64,000 bases of DNA. Origin: Flavobacterium ammonificans (GTDB taxonomy: Bacteria; Bacteroidota; Bacteroidia; Flavobacteriales; Flavobacteriaceae). The stretch is from assembly GCF_020885975.1 (NCBI RefSeq), contig NZ_AP025183.1:372001-436000 (forward strand), given 5' to 3'. Below the pieces are notes generated by a model. The model was not told the origin of the DNA. It did no database searches and saw only the letters and a list, made by a program, of their open reading frames with translations. A program made the translations under genes and the position numbers. Of this stretch, positions 41,823 to 50,266 are shown piece after piece. Position 1 is the stretch's first letter. Each line of letters begins with the position of its first letter.

Positions 41823-43022
41823 TTGAACTTCCCTCTTTATATAGCCAAACGATACAGCATCAGTACTAGCAAAAACAATGCTATTAACATCATTAATCGT
41901 ATTGCTAGTATGGGAATTATCATTGGCGCAATGGCTCTTTTTGTGGTGCTATCCGTATTTAGCGGACTAAAAGAATTTAGTCTTTCGTTTACCAATGCGA
42001 TGGACCCCGATTTAAAACTCAATTCGACTTTAGGGAAATCCATTTTGATTACACCCGAACAAGAGCGTCAAATCAAACAAATTGACGGACTTGTTTCCTA
42101 TTCCAAAATTATTGAAGAACGGGTGCTTTTCACCTTTGACGGCAAACAAGAAGTGACCTACTTAAAAGGAATTGACAGTTTGTTTACCAAAGTTAACCCC
42201 ATTGAAAAAAATCTTTTTAACGGACAATGGCTCGCTCAAAACACGAATCAAGTAGTGGTGGGTTACGGTATTGCCCAGAAATTCTCTATGGGATTATTGG
42301 ACTTCAACAGACCATTACAAGTTTTTGTGCCCAAACCCGGGAAAGGTGCTATCGAAAATCCGGAACAAGCTTTTAATCAATCGGATTTATTACCGATTGG
42401 GATTTATACCATCAACGAAGATTTGGATTCCAAATATGTTTTTGCTGATTTGGGTCTTGCCCAAGAATTGTTGGAATACCAGTCCAATCAAGTGTCGGGA
42501 TTGGAAATCAAAATTCAGAAAGGTGCCAACGAAAAAGTAATTATCGAGCAATTACAATCTATTTTCAAAAATACGATCACGGTAAAAAACAGAGCGCAAC
42601 TGAACGAATCGCTTTATAAAATGCTGAATACCGAAAATATTGCCGTCTACTCAATTTTTACTTTGGTGATTGTAGTGGCTCTTTTCAACTTAATTGGCGC
42701 GCTCATTATGATGATTTTGGACAAAAAAGGAAACTTGAAAACCTTATTCAACTTAGGTGTCGAAATCAAAGATTTACGCAAAATATTCTTGCTGCAAGGT
42801 ACTTTATTGAGTGTTTTTGGCGGAGGAATAGGATTAATTTTAGGAATTGGAATTGTGGTATTGCAACAACAATTTCAGTTGATTATGATTACGCCTACTT
42901 TAGCCTATCCAGTAGTGTTTACTGTAGAAAATGTTTTGATTGTATTAGGAACTATTATTTCACTTGGATTTATCGCCTCTTTAATTGCGAGTAGCCGTGT
43001 AAGTAGGAAGTTGTTGGAATAA
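41823..43022 (+). CDS. ABC transporter permease, FtsX/LolC-LolE type
   Basis: A 399-aa protein with the MacB/FtsX permease topology: one N-terminal helix (NRIASMGIIIGAMALFVVLSV), a large periplasmic domain (residues ~50-265), then three helices near residues 275, 325 and 375. The start NFPLYIAKRY and the SGLKEF motif match LolC/E subunits that extract lipoproteins from the inner membrane. The start codon is TTG at 41823, one base after the rbfA stop. No ATPase gene is adjacent. Confidence 0.88.
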   Translation: MNFPLYIAKRYSISTSKNNAINIINRIASMGIIIGAMALFVVLSVFSGLKEFSLSFTNAMDPDLKLNSTLGKSILITPEQERQIKQIDGLVSYSKIIEERVLFTFDGKQEVTYLKGIDSLFTKVNPIEKNLFNGQWLAQNTNQVVVGYGIAQKFSMGLLDFNRPLQVFVPKPGKGAIENPEQAFNQSDLLPIGIYTINEDLDSKYVFADLGLAQELLEYQSNQVSGLEIKIQKGANEKVIIEQLQSIFKNTITVKNRAQLNESLYKMLNTENIAVYSIFTLVIVVALFNLIGALIMMILDKKGNLKTLFNLGVEIKDLRKIFLLQGTLLSVFGGGIGLILGIGIVVLQQQFQLIMITPTLAYPVVFTVENVLIVLGTIISLGFIASLIASSRVSRKLLE

Positions 43023-43026
43023 ATCT

Positions 43027-44019
43027 TTACACAAACTCATACCCCGCATACACCTCCTCAATTTCTTTCATCACGCTAAACAAATCGTCAGCCTCATCAG
43101 TGGTAACTAATTTTTGTTTGTAGTCTTTGAATGAATGAATGCCTTTGAAATAATTCGTATAATGGCGGCGCATTTCTACAATTCCCAATCGTTCACCTTT
43201 CCATTCCATCGACCAAATTAAATGGTTTCGAGCCGCTTCTACTCGGTCAATAACAGTAGGTGCTGGTAAGTGTTCGCCCGTCTTAAAGTAATGTTTGATT
43301 TCGTTAAAAATCCAAGGATAACCAATCGCAGCACGACCAATCATAATGCCGTCAATACCGTATTCGTTTTTATATTGTAAAGCTTTTTCTGGCGAATCAA
43401 TATCTCCGTTTCCAAAAATGGGCATCGTGATTCTAGGATTGTTTTTCACGCGTGCTATGTGCGACCAATCGGAATGTCCTTTATACATTTGAGCTCTTGT
43501 TCGCGCATGAATCGATAAGGCTTGTACGCCAATATCTTGCAAACGCTCTGCCACCTCATCAATATTGATTGAACTTTCGTCCCAACCCAAACGGGTTTTT
43601 ACCGTTACTGGTAAATTGGTACTATCAATTACGGCTTTGGTTAACCGAATCATTAAATCGACATCTTTCAAGACGCCTGCTCCAGCGCCTTTGCAGACCA
43701 CTTTTTTTACAGGGCAACCAAAATTAATATCAATCAAATCGGGGTGAACAGTCGAAACAATCTTAGACGACATTGCCATCGCTTCTTCATCGCCACCAAA
43801 AATTTGGATCCCAACTGGACGCTCGTAATCAAAAATATCGAGTTTTTGACGGCTCTTGATCGCATCGCGAATTAACCCTTCTGAAGAAATAAATTCCGAA
43901 TACATCATATCGGCTCCGTGTGATTTAGAGAGTCTGCGAAACGGCGGATCGCTCACGTCTTCCATAGGAGCAAGTAGTAAAGGAAAATCAGGTAATTCTA
44001 TGTTGCCAATCTTGATCAA
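43027..44019 (-). CDS. dusB: tRNA-dihydrouridine synthase
   Basis: A 330-aa FMN enzyme that reduces uridines in the D loop of tRNA. Motifs: LAPMEDVSDPPFRRL at the start, DINFGCPVKKVVCKGAGAG with the catalytic Cys, TVKTRLGWD, IHARTRAQMYKG and NGDIDSPEKA, IGRAAIGYPWIF. The frame extends to a TTG at 44037, but a TATCTTTG promoter element covers that codon, so I place the start at TTG 44019 (residues IKIGNIELPDFP). The subfamily assignment (DusB) rests on overall pattern. Confidence 0.9.
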   Translation of the reverse strand: MIKIGNIELPDFPLLLAPMEDVSDPPFRRLSKSHGADMMYSEFISSEGLIRDAIKSRQKLDIFDYERPVGIQIFGGDEEAMAMSSKIVSTVHPDLIDINFGCPVKKVVCKGAGAGVLKDVDLMIRLTKAVIDSTNLPVTVKTRLGWDESSINIDEVAERLQDIGVQALSIHARTRAQMYKGHSDWSHIARVKNNPRITMPIFGNGDIDSPEKALQYKNEYGIDGIMIGRAAIGYPWIFNEIKHYFKTGEHLPAPTVIDRVEAARNHLIWSMEWKGERLGIVEMRRHYTNYFKGIHSFKDYKQKLVTTDEADDLFSVMKEIEEVYAGYEFV

Positions 44020-44034
44020 GGTGCTATTTTTTGG

Positions 44035-44042
44035 CAAAGATA
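44035..44042 (-). promoter_or_regulatory. Promoter -7 element of dusB (TATCTTTG)
   Basis: Minus-strand match to TAnnTTTG overlapping the upstream TTG of the open frame; it implies a start further inside, about 9 bases of leader before 44019. Confidence 0.5.
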
Positions 44043-44124
44043 GTTAAGATAATTTAGTTATGAAATTTAAACCCTAGCCTAACCTTCATTTGAGATTAAT
44101 AATTAATTTTACGAAAAAATCTAT

Positions 44125-45342
44125 ATGCTCTTCCAATTTGGGTTTTACAGTTCGGTTTTACTTATTTCATTCACACATGGAATAATTTATAGTGCTTTAT
44201 TACTTTCTAAGGCAATTAAAAACGAAAATAAATCTGATTATTGGCTAAGTTTATTTATTTTTCTATGCAGCCTATACATTGCACCTTGGATGCTTGGTTT
44301 TGCTGGGTGGTATGATAATCAACCATATAGAGATTTGTTATTTTATATACCATTTCAACATTTATTTTTTATTGGTCCGATTATCTTTTTTTATACACAA
44401 AGTTTATTAAATCCTTATTTTAGGTTTTCTAAAAAAGAAACGGCTCATTTATTTCCTGGTACTCTTTACCTAATATACACATTTGCCATCTGGGTTTATG
44501 ATAAATATATTTTTGAGGGTTATTTTTTCTATGAAGATGGAATAGACAAAGATTTTGAATACTGGTATCAAAAGCTCGGCTTGATTTCTATGGTTACCTA
44601 TTTTATTTTGAGTATTCGATACTATAATGTATACAAAAAACTGATGTTTCAGGTTGTAAGTTATGCAGATTCTATTTTATTCAAATGGGTAAAAACCTAT
44701 TTAATTGCTTTTTTAATAATGTTGCTTTTACCAATTACTTTTGATATTATGGGGTTTTTATTTCCTGAAATGAAATCATATCAAGGAAGTTGGTGGTTTT
44801 TTCTATTCTTTTCAATTGTAATGTATTACATTGCTGTTACTGGATATTCCAATCCAGTAAATTCAACAATTCCGTTTAAAATGTCTTTTTTTGATAAAAA
44901 TCCGATTCTGTTATTGGATTCAAACGATGAGAATGAAACAGAAACAGTAATTGATATTGAACACGAAATATTTGAAGAATCAAATTCGCCCGAAATTTCT
45001 ATTTGGAAATCTAAAATTGAAACCTTAATTCAAGAAGAAAAATTATATCAAAACCCTGAATTAACGCTTAACGATTTGGCAAAAAAACTAGAAACAAATG
45101 CTTCTGTAATTTCCAAAACCATCAATCAAGGTTTTCAAATGAATTTTAACGACTGTATCAATAATTATAGAATTGAAGCTGTGAAAAATAGTTTTGCTGA
45201 AGGCAAACACAAAAAATCTACCTTATTAGGAATAGCATACGATTGCGGATTTAACTCTAAAGCAACTTTCAACCGTGCTTTCAAAAAAAATACTGGAACA
45301 ACTCCAAAAGAATTTATAGAAATGTTGTATCCTATACATTAA
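44125..45342 (+). CDS. Membrane-anchored AraC-family transcriptional regulator
   Basis: A 405-aa protein with about seven hydrophobic helices in residues 1-240, an acidic linker (DSNDENETETVIDIEHEIFE) and a C-terminal AraC DNA-binding domain. There the two HTH parts are LTLNDLAKKLETNASVISKT and the signature LLGIAYDCGFNSKATFNRAF, closing with KKNTGTTPKEF. This 7TM-AraC layout is common in flavobacteria and suggests sensing at the membrane. It is followed on the same strand by the lipoprotein-DoxX-lipoprotein-hydrolase run, which it may control. Confidence 0.9.
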   Translation: MLFQFGFYSSVLLISFTHGIIYSALLLSKAIKNENKSDYWLSLFIFLCSLYIAPWMLGFAGWYDNQPYRDLLFYIPFQHLFFIGPIIFFYTQSLLNPYFRFSKKETAHLFPGTLYLIYTFAIWVYDKYIFEGYFFYEDGIDKDFEYWYQKLGLISMVTYFILSIRYYNVYKKLMFQVVSYADSILFKWVKTYLIAFLIMLLLPITFDIMGFLFPEMKSYQGSWWFFLFFSIVMYYIAVTGYSNPVNSTIPFKMSFFDKNPILLLDSNDENETETVIDIEHEIFEESNSPEISIWKSKIETLIQEEKLYQNPELTLNDLAKKLETNASVISKTINQGFQMNFNDCINNYRIEAVKNSFAEGKHKKSTLLGIAYDCGFNSKATFNRAFKKNTGTTPKEFIEMLYPIH

Positions 45343-45448
45343 CAATGCTTTGCAAATTTATTTAATTAGTCTCAAATCATAATTTGAAGCGATTGATGAT
45401 GACTAATGGTGCAACTTTGCCCTATTATTAATCATTAAAATTTAAATC

Positions 45449-45805
45449 ATGAAAACAGTTATTACATTATTTGTTATTCTATTACTCACTTCTTCTTGCG
45501 GTATTTTTAATTCTCTAAATTCCAACACAACTATTAAACCTAACGATAGTTTTGTTCTAGGGAATAATGAACACGGGGCATTTAAAGTTACATTGAAGAA
45601 TATTTCAAATCATGAATTAAGAATTTTTATGGCGCCCATTTCAGGAGGCACTCACTCTCCTATTGTTGTTGTGCCAAATGAGACTGTAAAAGTAAAAGCA
45701 GATAAAAATACAGCTTTAGTTATTGAAAACAAATCCTCTGAGCAAGCTAATGTTATGCTAAAAGTAACTGGCGATATTGGGTTATCTATGGGTTATAAAA
45801 ATTAA
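45449..45805 (+). CDS. Small lipoprotein of unknown function
   Basis: A 118-aa protein with a lipobox (LLLTSSCGIF, Cys17) and a mature part that reads as a compact beta-sandwich (GAFKVTLKNISNHELRIFMA and VIENKSSEQANVMLKVTG). It resembles small Ig-like periplasmic domains. A CAACTTTG sequence about 30 bases upstream may be a weak -7 promoter element. It begins the gene run downstream of the AraC regulator. Family not recognised. Confidence 0.65.
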   Translation: MKTVITLFVILLLTSSCGIFNSLNSNTTIKPNDSFVLGNNEHGAFKVTLKNISNHELRIFMAPISGGTHSPIVVVPNETVKVKADKNTALVIENKSSEQANVMLKVTGDIGLSMGYKN

Positions 45806-45810
45806 ACAAG

Positions 45811-45870
45811 TTTCAATCATCAATCAAAATCAAAAATCAAAAATCAACTTCAAAAATCAATTTCAAAAAT
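45811..45870 (+). repeat. Low-complexity TCAAAAA-type tandem repeat before the DoxX gene
   Basis: Irregular iterations of ATCAAAAATCAA and TTTCAAAAAT fill the 70-base gap up to the DoxX start. No structure is predicted by eye. Such A-rich leaders may aid translation start in flavobacteria lacking Shine-Dalgarno pairing, or be slippage products. Confidence 0.5.
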
Positions 45871-45876
45871 AAAAAT

Positions 45877-46359
45877 ATGAAACTACTAACTAAAATCACC
45901 AAACCCATTTTGTTACCGCATTGGTCACAAGATTTATTTCTAACTATTCCACGAATCGTTTGTGGCTATTTACTAGCTTTTGATTTTGGCGCATCTAAAT
46001 TTGGGATGCCTTGGTCGCCTGTAGATAATAATCTAGGATTATTTGAAGTCGCTTTTTGGTTTCCAAATGATGTGGCTAGTTATGGCGGAATTTTTGCCGT
46101 CGCTCCTGCATTTTTTGCTTGGATGGGCGCTTTTGCAGAAGCTGTTGGCGGACTATTTTTACTGTTTGGACTTCAAACAAGAATAACATCATTTCTAATT
46201 ATTTGCACCATGTTAGTCGCCATTTTTATGCAACAAATTCAAAATGGTTTATGGAATTGTCTCGCTGCCATGGGATTTCTTTGGGTTGCTATGTTTTATT
46301 TAATCATAGGTTCAGGACGATTTGGAATGGACTATTTACTAACTAAAAATAAAAAATAA
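45877..46359 (+). CDS. DoxX family membrane protein
   Basis: A 160-aa protein with four hydrophobic helices and the DoxX/SURF4-like pattern: RIVCGYLLAFDFGASKFGMP in helix 1, EAVGGLFLLFGLQTRITSFL in helices 2-3, then a long C-terminal helix. DoxX proteins are linked to redox and sulfur metabolism in some bacteria, without a clear shared reaction. It is followed after one base by a lipoprotein gene, indicating an operon. Confidence 0.85.
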   Translation: MKLLTKITKPILLPHWSQDLFLTIPRIVCGYLLAFDFGASKFGMPWSPVDNNLGLFEVAFWFPNDVASYGGIFAVAPAFFAWMGAFAEAVGGLFLLFGLQTRITSFLIICTMLVAIFMQQIQNGLWNCLAAMGFLWVAMFYLIIGSGRFGMDYLLTKNKK

Positions 46360-46360
46360 G

Positions 46361-46720
46361 ATGAAAAAGATATTAGTAATAATTGCAATAGTATTTTCAT
46401 TATTGGTGACAAGTTGTGTTCAGAAAACCTATAAAAAAACTGTCGTTTTCACATTAGATGTATCTGAAATTAAAAACGTAAAAAAAGTCGGAATTCGGGG
46501 AAACGAGAAACCTCTGTCTTGGGATTATGATACCGAAATGAAAGAAATTAAAAAAGATAGTTTATATCAAATAACAATAACTAGTGAAACTGGTTATAAA
46601 TTTACTGAAGTAAAATTTGTAGTAAACGATACTTTCGAATTGCAAAATGAAGACAATCGTAGAGTGCTTTTTTCTGAAAAAGACACTACTTTTTTTAAAG
46701 CAAAATTCAATAAAAGATAA
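46361..46720 (+). CDS. Small lipoprotein of unknown function
   Basis: A 119-aa lipoprotein (lipobox FSLLVTSC, Cys19). The mature part resembles a carbohydrate-binding-module or Ig-like fold: VVFTLDVSEIKNVKKVGIRG, then EKPLSWDYDTEMKEIKKDSL and YKFTEVKFVVND, a pattern seen in CBM48/starch-binding-like modules. It is coupled with DoxX (one base gap) and precedes the serine hydrolase by 37 bases. Confidence 0.65.
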   Translation: MKKILVIIAIVFSLLVTSCVQKTYKKTVVFTLDVSEIKNVKKVGIRGNEKPLSWDYDTEMKEIKKDSLYQITITSETGYKFTEVKFVVNDTFELQNEDNRRVLFSEKDTTFFKAKFNKR

Positions 46721-46757
46721 AAAATCAATACATTAGAGAACTATTTAAAACTAAATT

Positions 46758-47837
46758 ATGAAAAAAATTATAACAATAATTCTGGTTATAATTTGTCAAA
46801 TCGGATTTGCTCAAACAGAAAAATATGCAGAAGTCGTAAATTATTATCATTCACAAAAAAACTTTAACGGTACCGTTTTAGTAGCTACAAATGGCAAAAT
46901 CGACTTCTTAACTGGAACAGGAATTGCTAATAGACAACATAATAATACAATTAAAGCAGATTCTAAATTCAAAATTTTATCGATAACAAAAACGTTTACT
47001 GCCGTTTTAATTTTGCAACTTTATCAAGAAGGAAAACTTGATTTAAAAGCAACTTTTGGAACGTATTTTCCAAAGTATAAAGGCGAAGCAAAAGACAAAG
47101 TTACAATTGAAAATTTACTTACTTACAGTTCTGCAATTCCGAATCTTGCCGAAAAACTTGAATTAAAAACTTACCAATTGCCATTGTCTATTGATGATTA
47201 TATTGATACTTATTGTAGTAATAAATTGGATACAATTCCAGGAAAAAAGAGCGCGTATAATAATGGCGACTATATGATTTTGCACAAAATTATAGAAAAT
47301 ATTACTGGGAAATCATTTGAAAAAAATCTGGAAGAAAAAATCCTAAAACCGCTTCAAATGCAAAATACCAATATGTTAAAATCAACAGATATTATACCGG
47401 GTTTAGTGGATTCTTACACTATGGATGAAAAAACAAATGAATTTAAAAATGACGAACCTTATTATATAGAAAACTTTTTTGGCTCAGGTTCTATGTATTC
47501 GATTGTGGAAGATTTATTAAAATTTGATACCGGAATTTTCAACTATAAATTACTATCAAAAAAAACTACCGAACTGATGATTGCGCCAAACAGAGCTCTT
47601 GAAAATGTTGCCTTTGGATTTTGGTTTGCCGATGGTTATGGTATTTTCAATACTAAATTTGTGTATCGCCCTGGCGGAATTCTTGGTTCTAATACCAACT
47701 GGATTCATACGCTTGATGACAAGAAGAGCATCATCGTTTTTAGTAATACCAGTGCGACAAATCTTTACGAAATGTCTGAACAATTGTATCTAATAAGTAA
47801 AGGCAAAAAAAGTACAATTACCGATTTGAAAAAATAA
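46758..47837 (+). CDS. Serine hydrolase (class C beta-lactamase-related)
   Basis: A 359-aa secreted protein: signal MKKIITIILVIICQIGFAQ, then a beta-lactamase/transpeptidase-like domain. The SxxK motif is in FKILSITKTFTAVL, the Tyr motif in KSAYNNGDYMI (YxN), and the third box near YRPGGILGSN. Such proteins are peptidases or esterases of the DD-peptidase fold; resistance is not implied. Its position after two lipoproteins and DoxX suggests a shared transcript. Confidence 0.85.
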   Translation: MKKIITIILVIICQIGFAQTEKYAEVVNYYHSQKNFNGTVLVATNGKIDFLTGTGIANRQHNNTIKADSKFKILSITKTFTAVLILQLYQEGKLDLKATFGTYFPKYKGEAKDKVTIENLLTYSSAIPNLAEKLELKTYQLPLSIDDYIDTYCSNKLDTIPGKKSAYNNGDYMILHKIIENITGKSFEKNLEEKILKPLQMQNTNMLKSTDIIPGLVDSYTMDEKTNEFKNDEPYYIENFFGSGSMYSIVEDLLKFDTGIFNYKLLSKKTTELMIAPNRALENVAFGFWFADGYGIFNTKFVYRPGGILGSNTNWIHTLDDKKSIIVFSNTSATNLYEMSEQLYLISKGKKSTITDLKK

Positions 47838-47905
47838 ACAAGTTTGTTTGAACTTTAATGCATATTATCATTCAAAAACATATCATTATAATCTAAACTT
47901 TAGCT

Positions 47906-47913
47906 TATATTTG
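47906..47913 (+). promoter_or_regulatory. Promoter -7 element of lepA (TATATTTG)
   Basis: Exact TAnnTTTG match 58 bases before the lepA ATG. Confidence 0.5.
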
Positions 47914-47971
47914 CAGATTAATTGCAGTAGAATTGCTATTGAAATTTTGAACTTGATCTTGAAATTGAATA

Positions 47972-49768
47972 ATGAAACACATTAGAAATTTTTGCATAAT
48001 TGCCCACATTGACCACGGAAAAAGTACGCTTGCTGACCGATTGCTTGGGGCAACCCAAACCGTAACAGCTCGTGAAGAAAAAGCGCAGTTGCTAGACAAT
48101 ATGGACTTGGAACGCGAACGTGGAATTACCATTAAAAGTCACGCCATCCAGATGGAATACACCTACCAAGGTCAAGAGTATATCTTGAACTTGATTGATA
48201 CTCCTGGCCACGTGGATTTTTCATATGAAGTTTCTCGTTCGATTGCAGCTTGTGAAGGCGCTTTATTGATTGTAGACGCAGCGCAAAGTATTCAGGCACA
48301 AACAATTTCTAATTTATATTTGGCTTTGGAAAACGACTTGGAAATTATTCCGGTTTTGAACAAAGTAGATTTACCAAGTGCTAACCCAGAAGAGGTAAGC
48401 GACGATATTATTGATTTATTAGGTTGCAAACTAGAAGATATTATTCATGCTTCGGGAAAAACAGGTTTTGGTGTTGAAAACATTTTAGCTGCCATTATAG
48501 AAAAAATTCCGGCGCCAAAAGGAAACAAAGACGAACCTTTACAGGCATTAATCTTTGACTCTGTTTACAATCCTTTCCGCGGAATTGAAGTAATTTTCCG
48601 TGTGATTAATGGGGAAATCAAGAAAGGGCAAAAAATTAAATTCATGGCTACTGGCAATGAATATTTTGCTGATGAAATTGGTACACTAAAATTAAATCAG
48701 GTTCCGAAACAAATCATTTCAGCTGGAGATGTTGGCTACTTAATTTCAGGAATTAAAGAAGCAAAAGAAGTAAAAGTAGGGGACACTTTGACCGATGCCA
48801 AAGACCCAACCAAAAATATGATTACGGGATTTGAGGATGTAAAACCAATGGTTTTCGCCGGAATTTATCCTGTTGACACTGAAGATTACGAAGACTTACG
48901 TTCGTCTATGGAAAAACTCCAATTGAACGATGCATCGTTGGTTTTTGTAGCAGAAAGTTCGGCCGCTTTAGGATTTGGTTTCCGTTGCGGATTCTTAGGA
49001 ATGTTGCACATGGAAATTATCCAAGAACGTTTGGAACGTGAGTTTGACATGACGGTAATTACAACAGTGCCTAACGTTTCGTATTTGGCTTACACCAAAA
49101 AAGATCCTGAAACGCCACTTATTGTGAACAACCCTTCTGACTTGCCTGAGCCTTCTAAATTAGACCGAGTAGAAGAACCGTATATCAAAGCAACTATTAT
49201 CACTAAAGCCGATTTCGTTGGAAACGTAATGAGTTTGTGTATTGAAAAACGCGGACTGATTACTAATCAAACGTATTTGACTACTGAACGTGTGGAGTTG
49301 AATTTTGACATGCCATTGGCAGAAATCGTATTTGATTTTTACGACCGTTTAAAAACGGTATCTAAAGGATATGCGTCTTTCGATTATTCACCAATTGGTA
49401 TGCGAACTTCTAAATTAGTAAAACTAGATGTATTGTTAAATGGGCAAACGGTAGATGCACTTTCTGCTTTGATCCACGAAGATAATGCTTACAATATTGG
49501 TAAAAAAATGACCGAAAAATTACGTGAATTAATACCAAGACAGCAGTTTGATATTCCAATTCAAGCGGCCATTGGAGCTAAAATCATTGCGCGTGAAACC
49601 ATCAAAGCCTTACGTAAAGACGTTACGGCTAAATGTTATGGAGGAGATATTTCACGTAAACGTAAATTATTGGAAAAACAGAAAAAAGGAAAGAAACGTA
49701 TGCGTCAAGTAGGAAATGTTGAAATTCCACAAGAAGCGTTTATGGCGGTATTGAAATTGAACGATTAA
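47972..49768 (+). CDS. lepA: Elongation factor 4 (LepA)
   Basis: A 598-aa ribosome-associated GTPase that affects initiation and back-translocation under stress. G motifs: [43 protein letters not shown]. The EF4-specific C-terminal domain is present: [20 protein letters not shown] and [19 protein letters not shown]. Full length for the family. Single gene transcribed rightward. Confidence 0.97.
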   Translation: MKHIRNFCIIAHIDHGKSTLADRLLGATQTVTAREEKAQLLDNMDLERERGITIKSHAIQMEYTYQGQEYILNLIDTPGHVDFSYEVSRSIAACEGALLIVDAAQSIQAQTISNLYLALENDLEIIPVLNKVDLPSANPEEVSDDIIDLLGCKLEDIIHASGKTGFGVENILAAIIEKIPAPKGNKDEPLQALIFDSVYNPFRGIEVIFRVINGEIKKGQKIKFMATGNEYFADEIGTLKLNQVPKQIISAGDVGYLISGIKEAKEVKVGDTLTDAKDPTKNMITGFEDVKPMVFAGIYPVDTEDYEDLRSSMEKLQLNDASLVFVAESSAALGFGFRCGFLGMLHMEIIQERLEREFDMTVITTVPNVSYLAYTKKDPETPLIVNNPSDLPEPSKLDRVEEPYIKATIITKADFVGNVMSLCIEKRGLITNQTYLTTERVELNFDMPLAEIVFDFYDRLKTVSKGYASFDYSPIGMRTSKLVKLDVLLNGQTVDALSALIHEDNAYNIGKKMTEKLRELIPRQQFDIPIQAAIGAKIIARETIKALRKDVTAKCYGGDISRKRKLLEKQKKGKKRMRQVGNVEIPQEAFMAVLKLND

Positions 49769-49833
49769 TTATTTATTCATTCCTATTTTGATATTTTTTT
49801 AATAGTTTTGTACGACAACCCCTTTCAATTATA

Positions 49834-50199
49834 ATGACTAAAAAAATATTATTTATACTAACAATTCTCACCTACTCTGTATGTGGTAATTTATTGTATA
49901 GTAATAATTTGCTTAACTATAGTAATTATAAAAATTACAAATTTGAGATTAAAAAAAATCATAGATTTTCTGCTATAAATGAAATCGAAAATGATTTTCA
50001 ATTTATCAATTTTGATATTGAAGAGGACAACGGATTTGATGATGATCTAGAAAAACAGTTTGCTCCTATTTATTCAGACTCTAATTCAGGTTCTTATTTC
50101 AAAAAACAAAAAAGTTACAATACTTCACTTTTTTGTATTCTTCATAAAAAAATCCCTCTTTACGATCTTTTTTGTATCTGGAAGCTACATATAAGCTAA
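49834..50199 (+). CDS. Small secreted protein upstream of dabA
   Basis: A 121-aa protein with an N-terminal signal-like helix (KKILFILTILTYSVCGNLLY), an acidic centre (FINFDIEEDNGFDDDLEKQF) and a C-terminal part ending LFCIWKLHIS with two cysteines (SLFCILHKK, LFCIWK). I do not recognise the family. It stands 67 bases before dabA, with a palindrome in the gap, so it may belong to the inorganic-carbon operon or merely precede it. Confidence 0.6.
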   Translation: MTKKILFILTILTYSVCGNLLYSNNLLNYSNYKNYKFEIKKNHRFSAINEIENDFQFINFDIEEDNGFDDDLEKQFAPIYSDSNSGSYFKKQKSYNTSLFCILHKKIPLYDLFCIWKLHIS

Positions 50200-50216
50200 T
50201 ACGATATTCCTAAACT

Positions 50217-50234
50217 GTTTGCTAACTAGCAAAC
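50217..50234. promoter_or_regulatory. Palindrome upstream of dabA (possible operator or hairpin)
   Basis: GTTTGCT-AACT-AGCAAAC, perfect 7-base arms, 33 bases before the dabA ATG. It could be a dimeric-regulator site or a leader hairpin; no T run follows, so it is not a terminator. Confidence 0.45.
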
Positions 50235-50266
50235 CAATATTGTTATTAACTTAATATTAGCTCATA

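Noticed and set aside
46758..47837. Antibiotic-resistance beta-lactamase
   Set aside because: SxxK and YxN motifs show the fold only; the context and lack of class-specific features do not support a resistance role.
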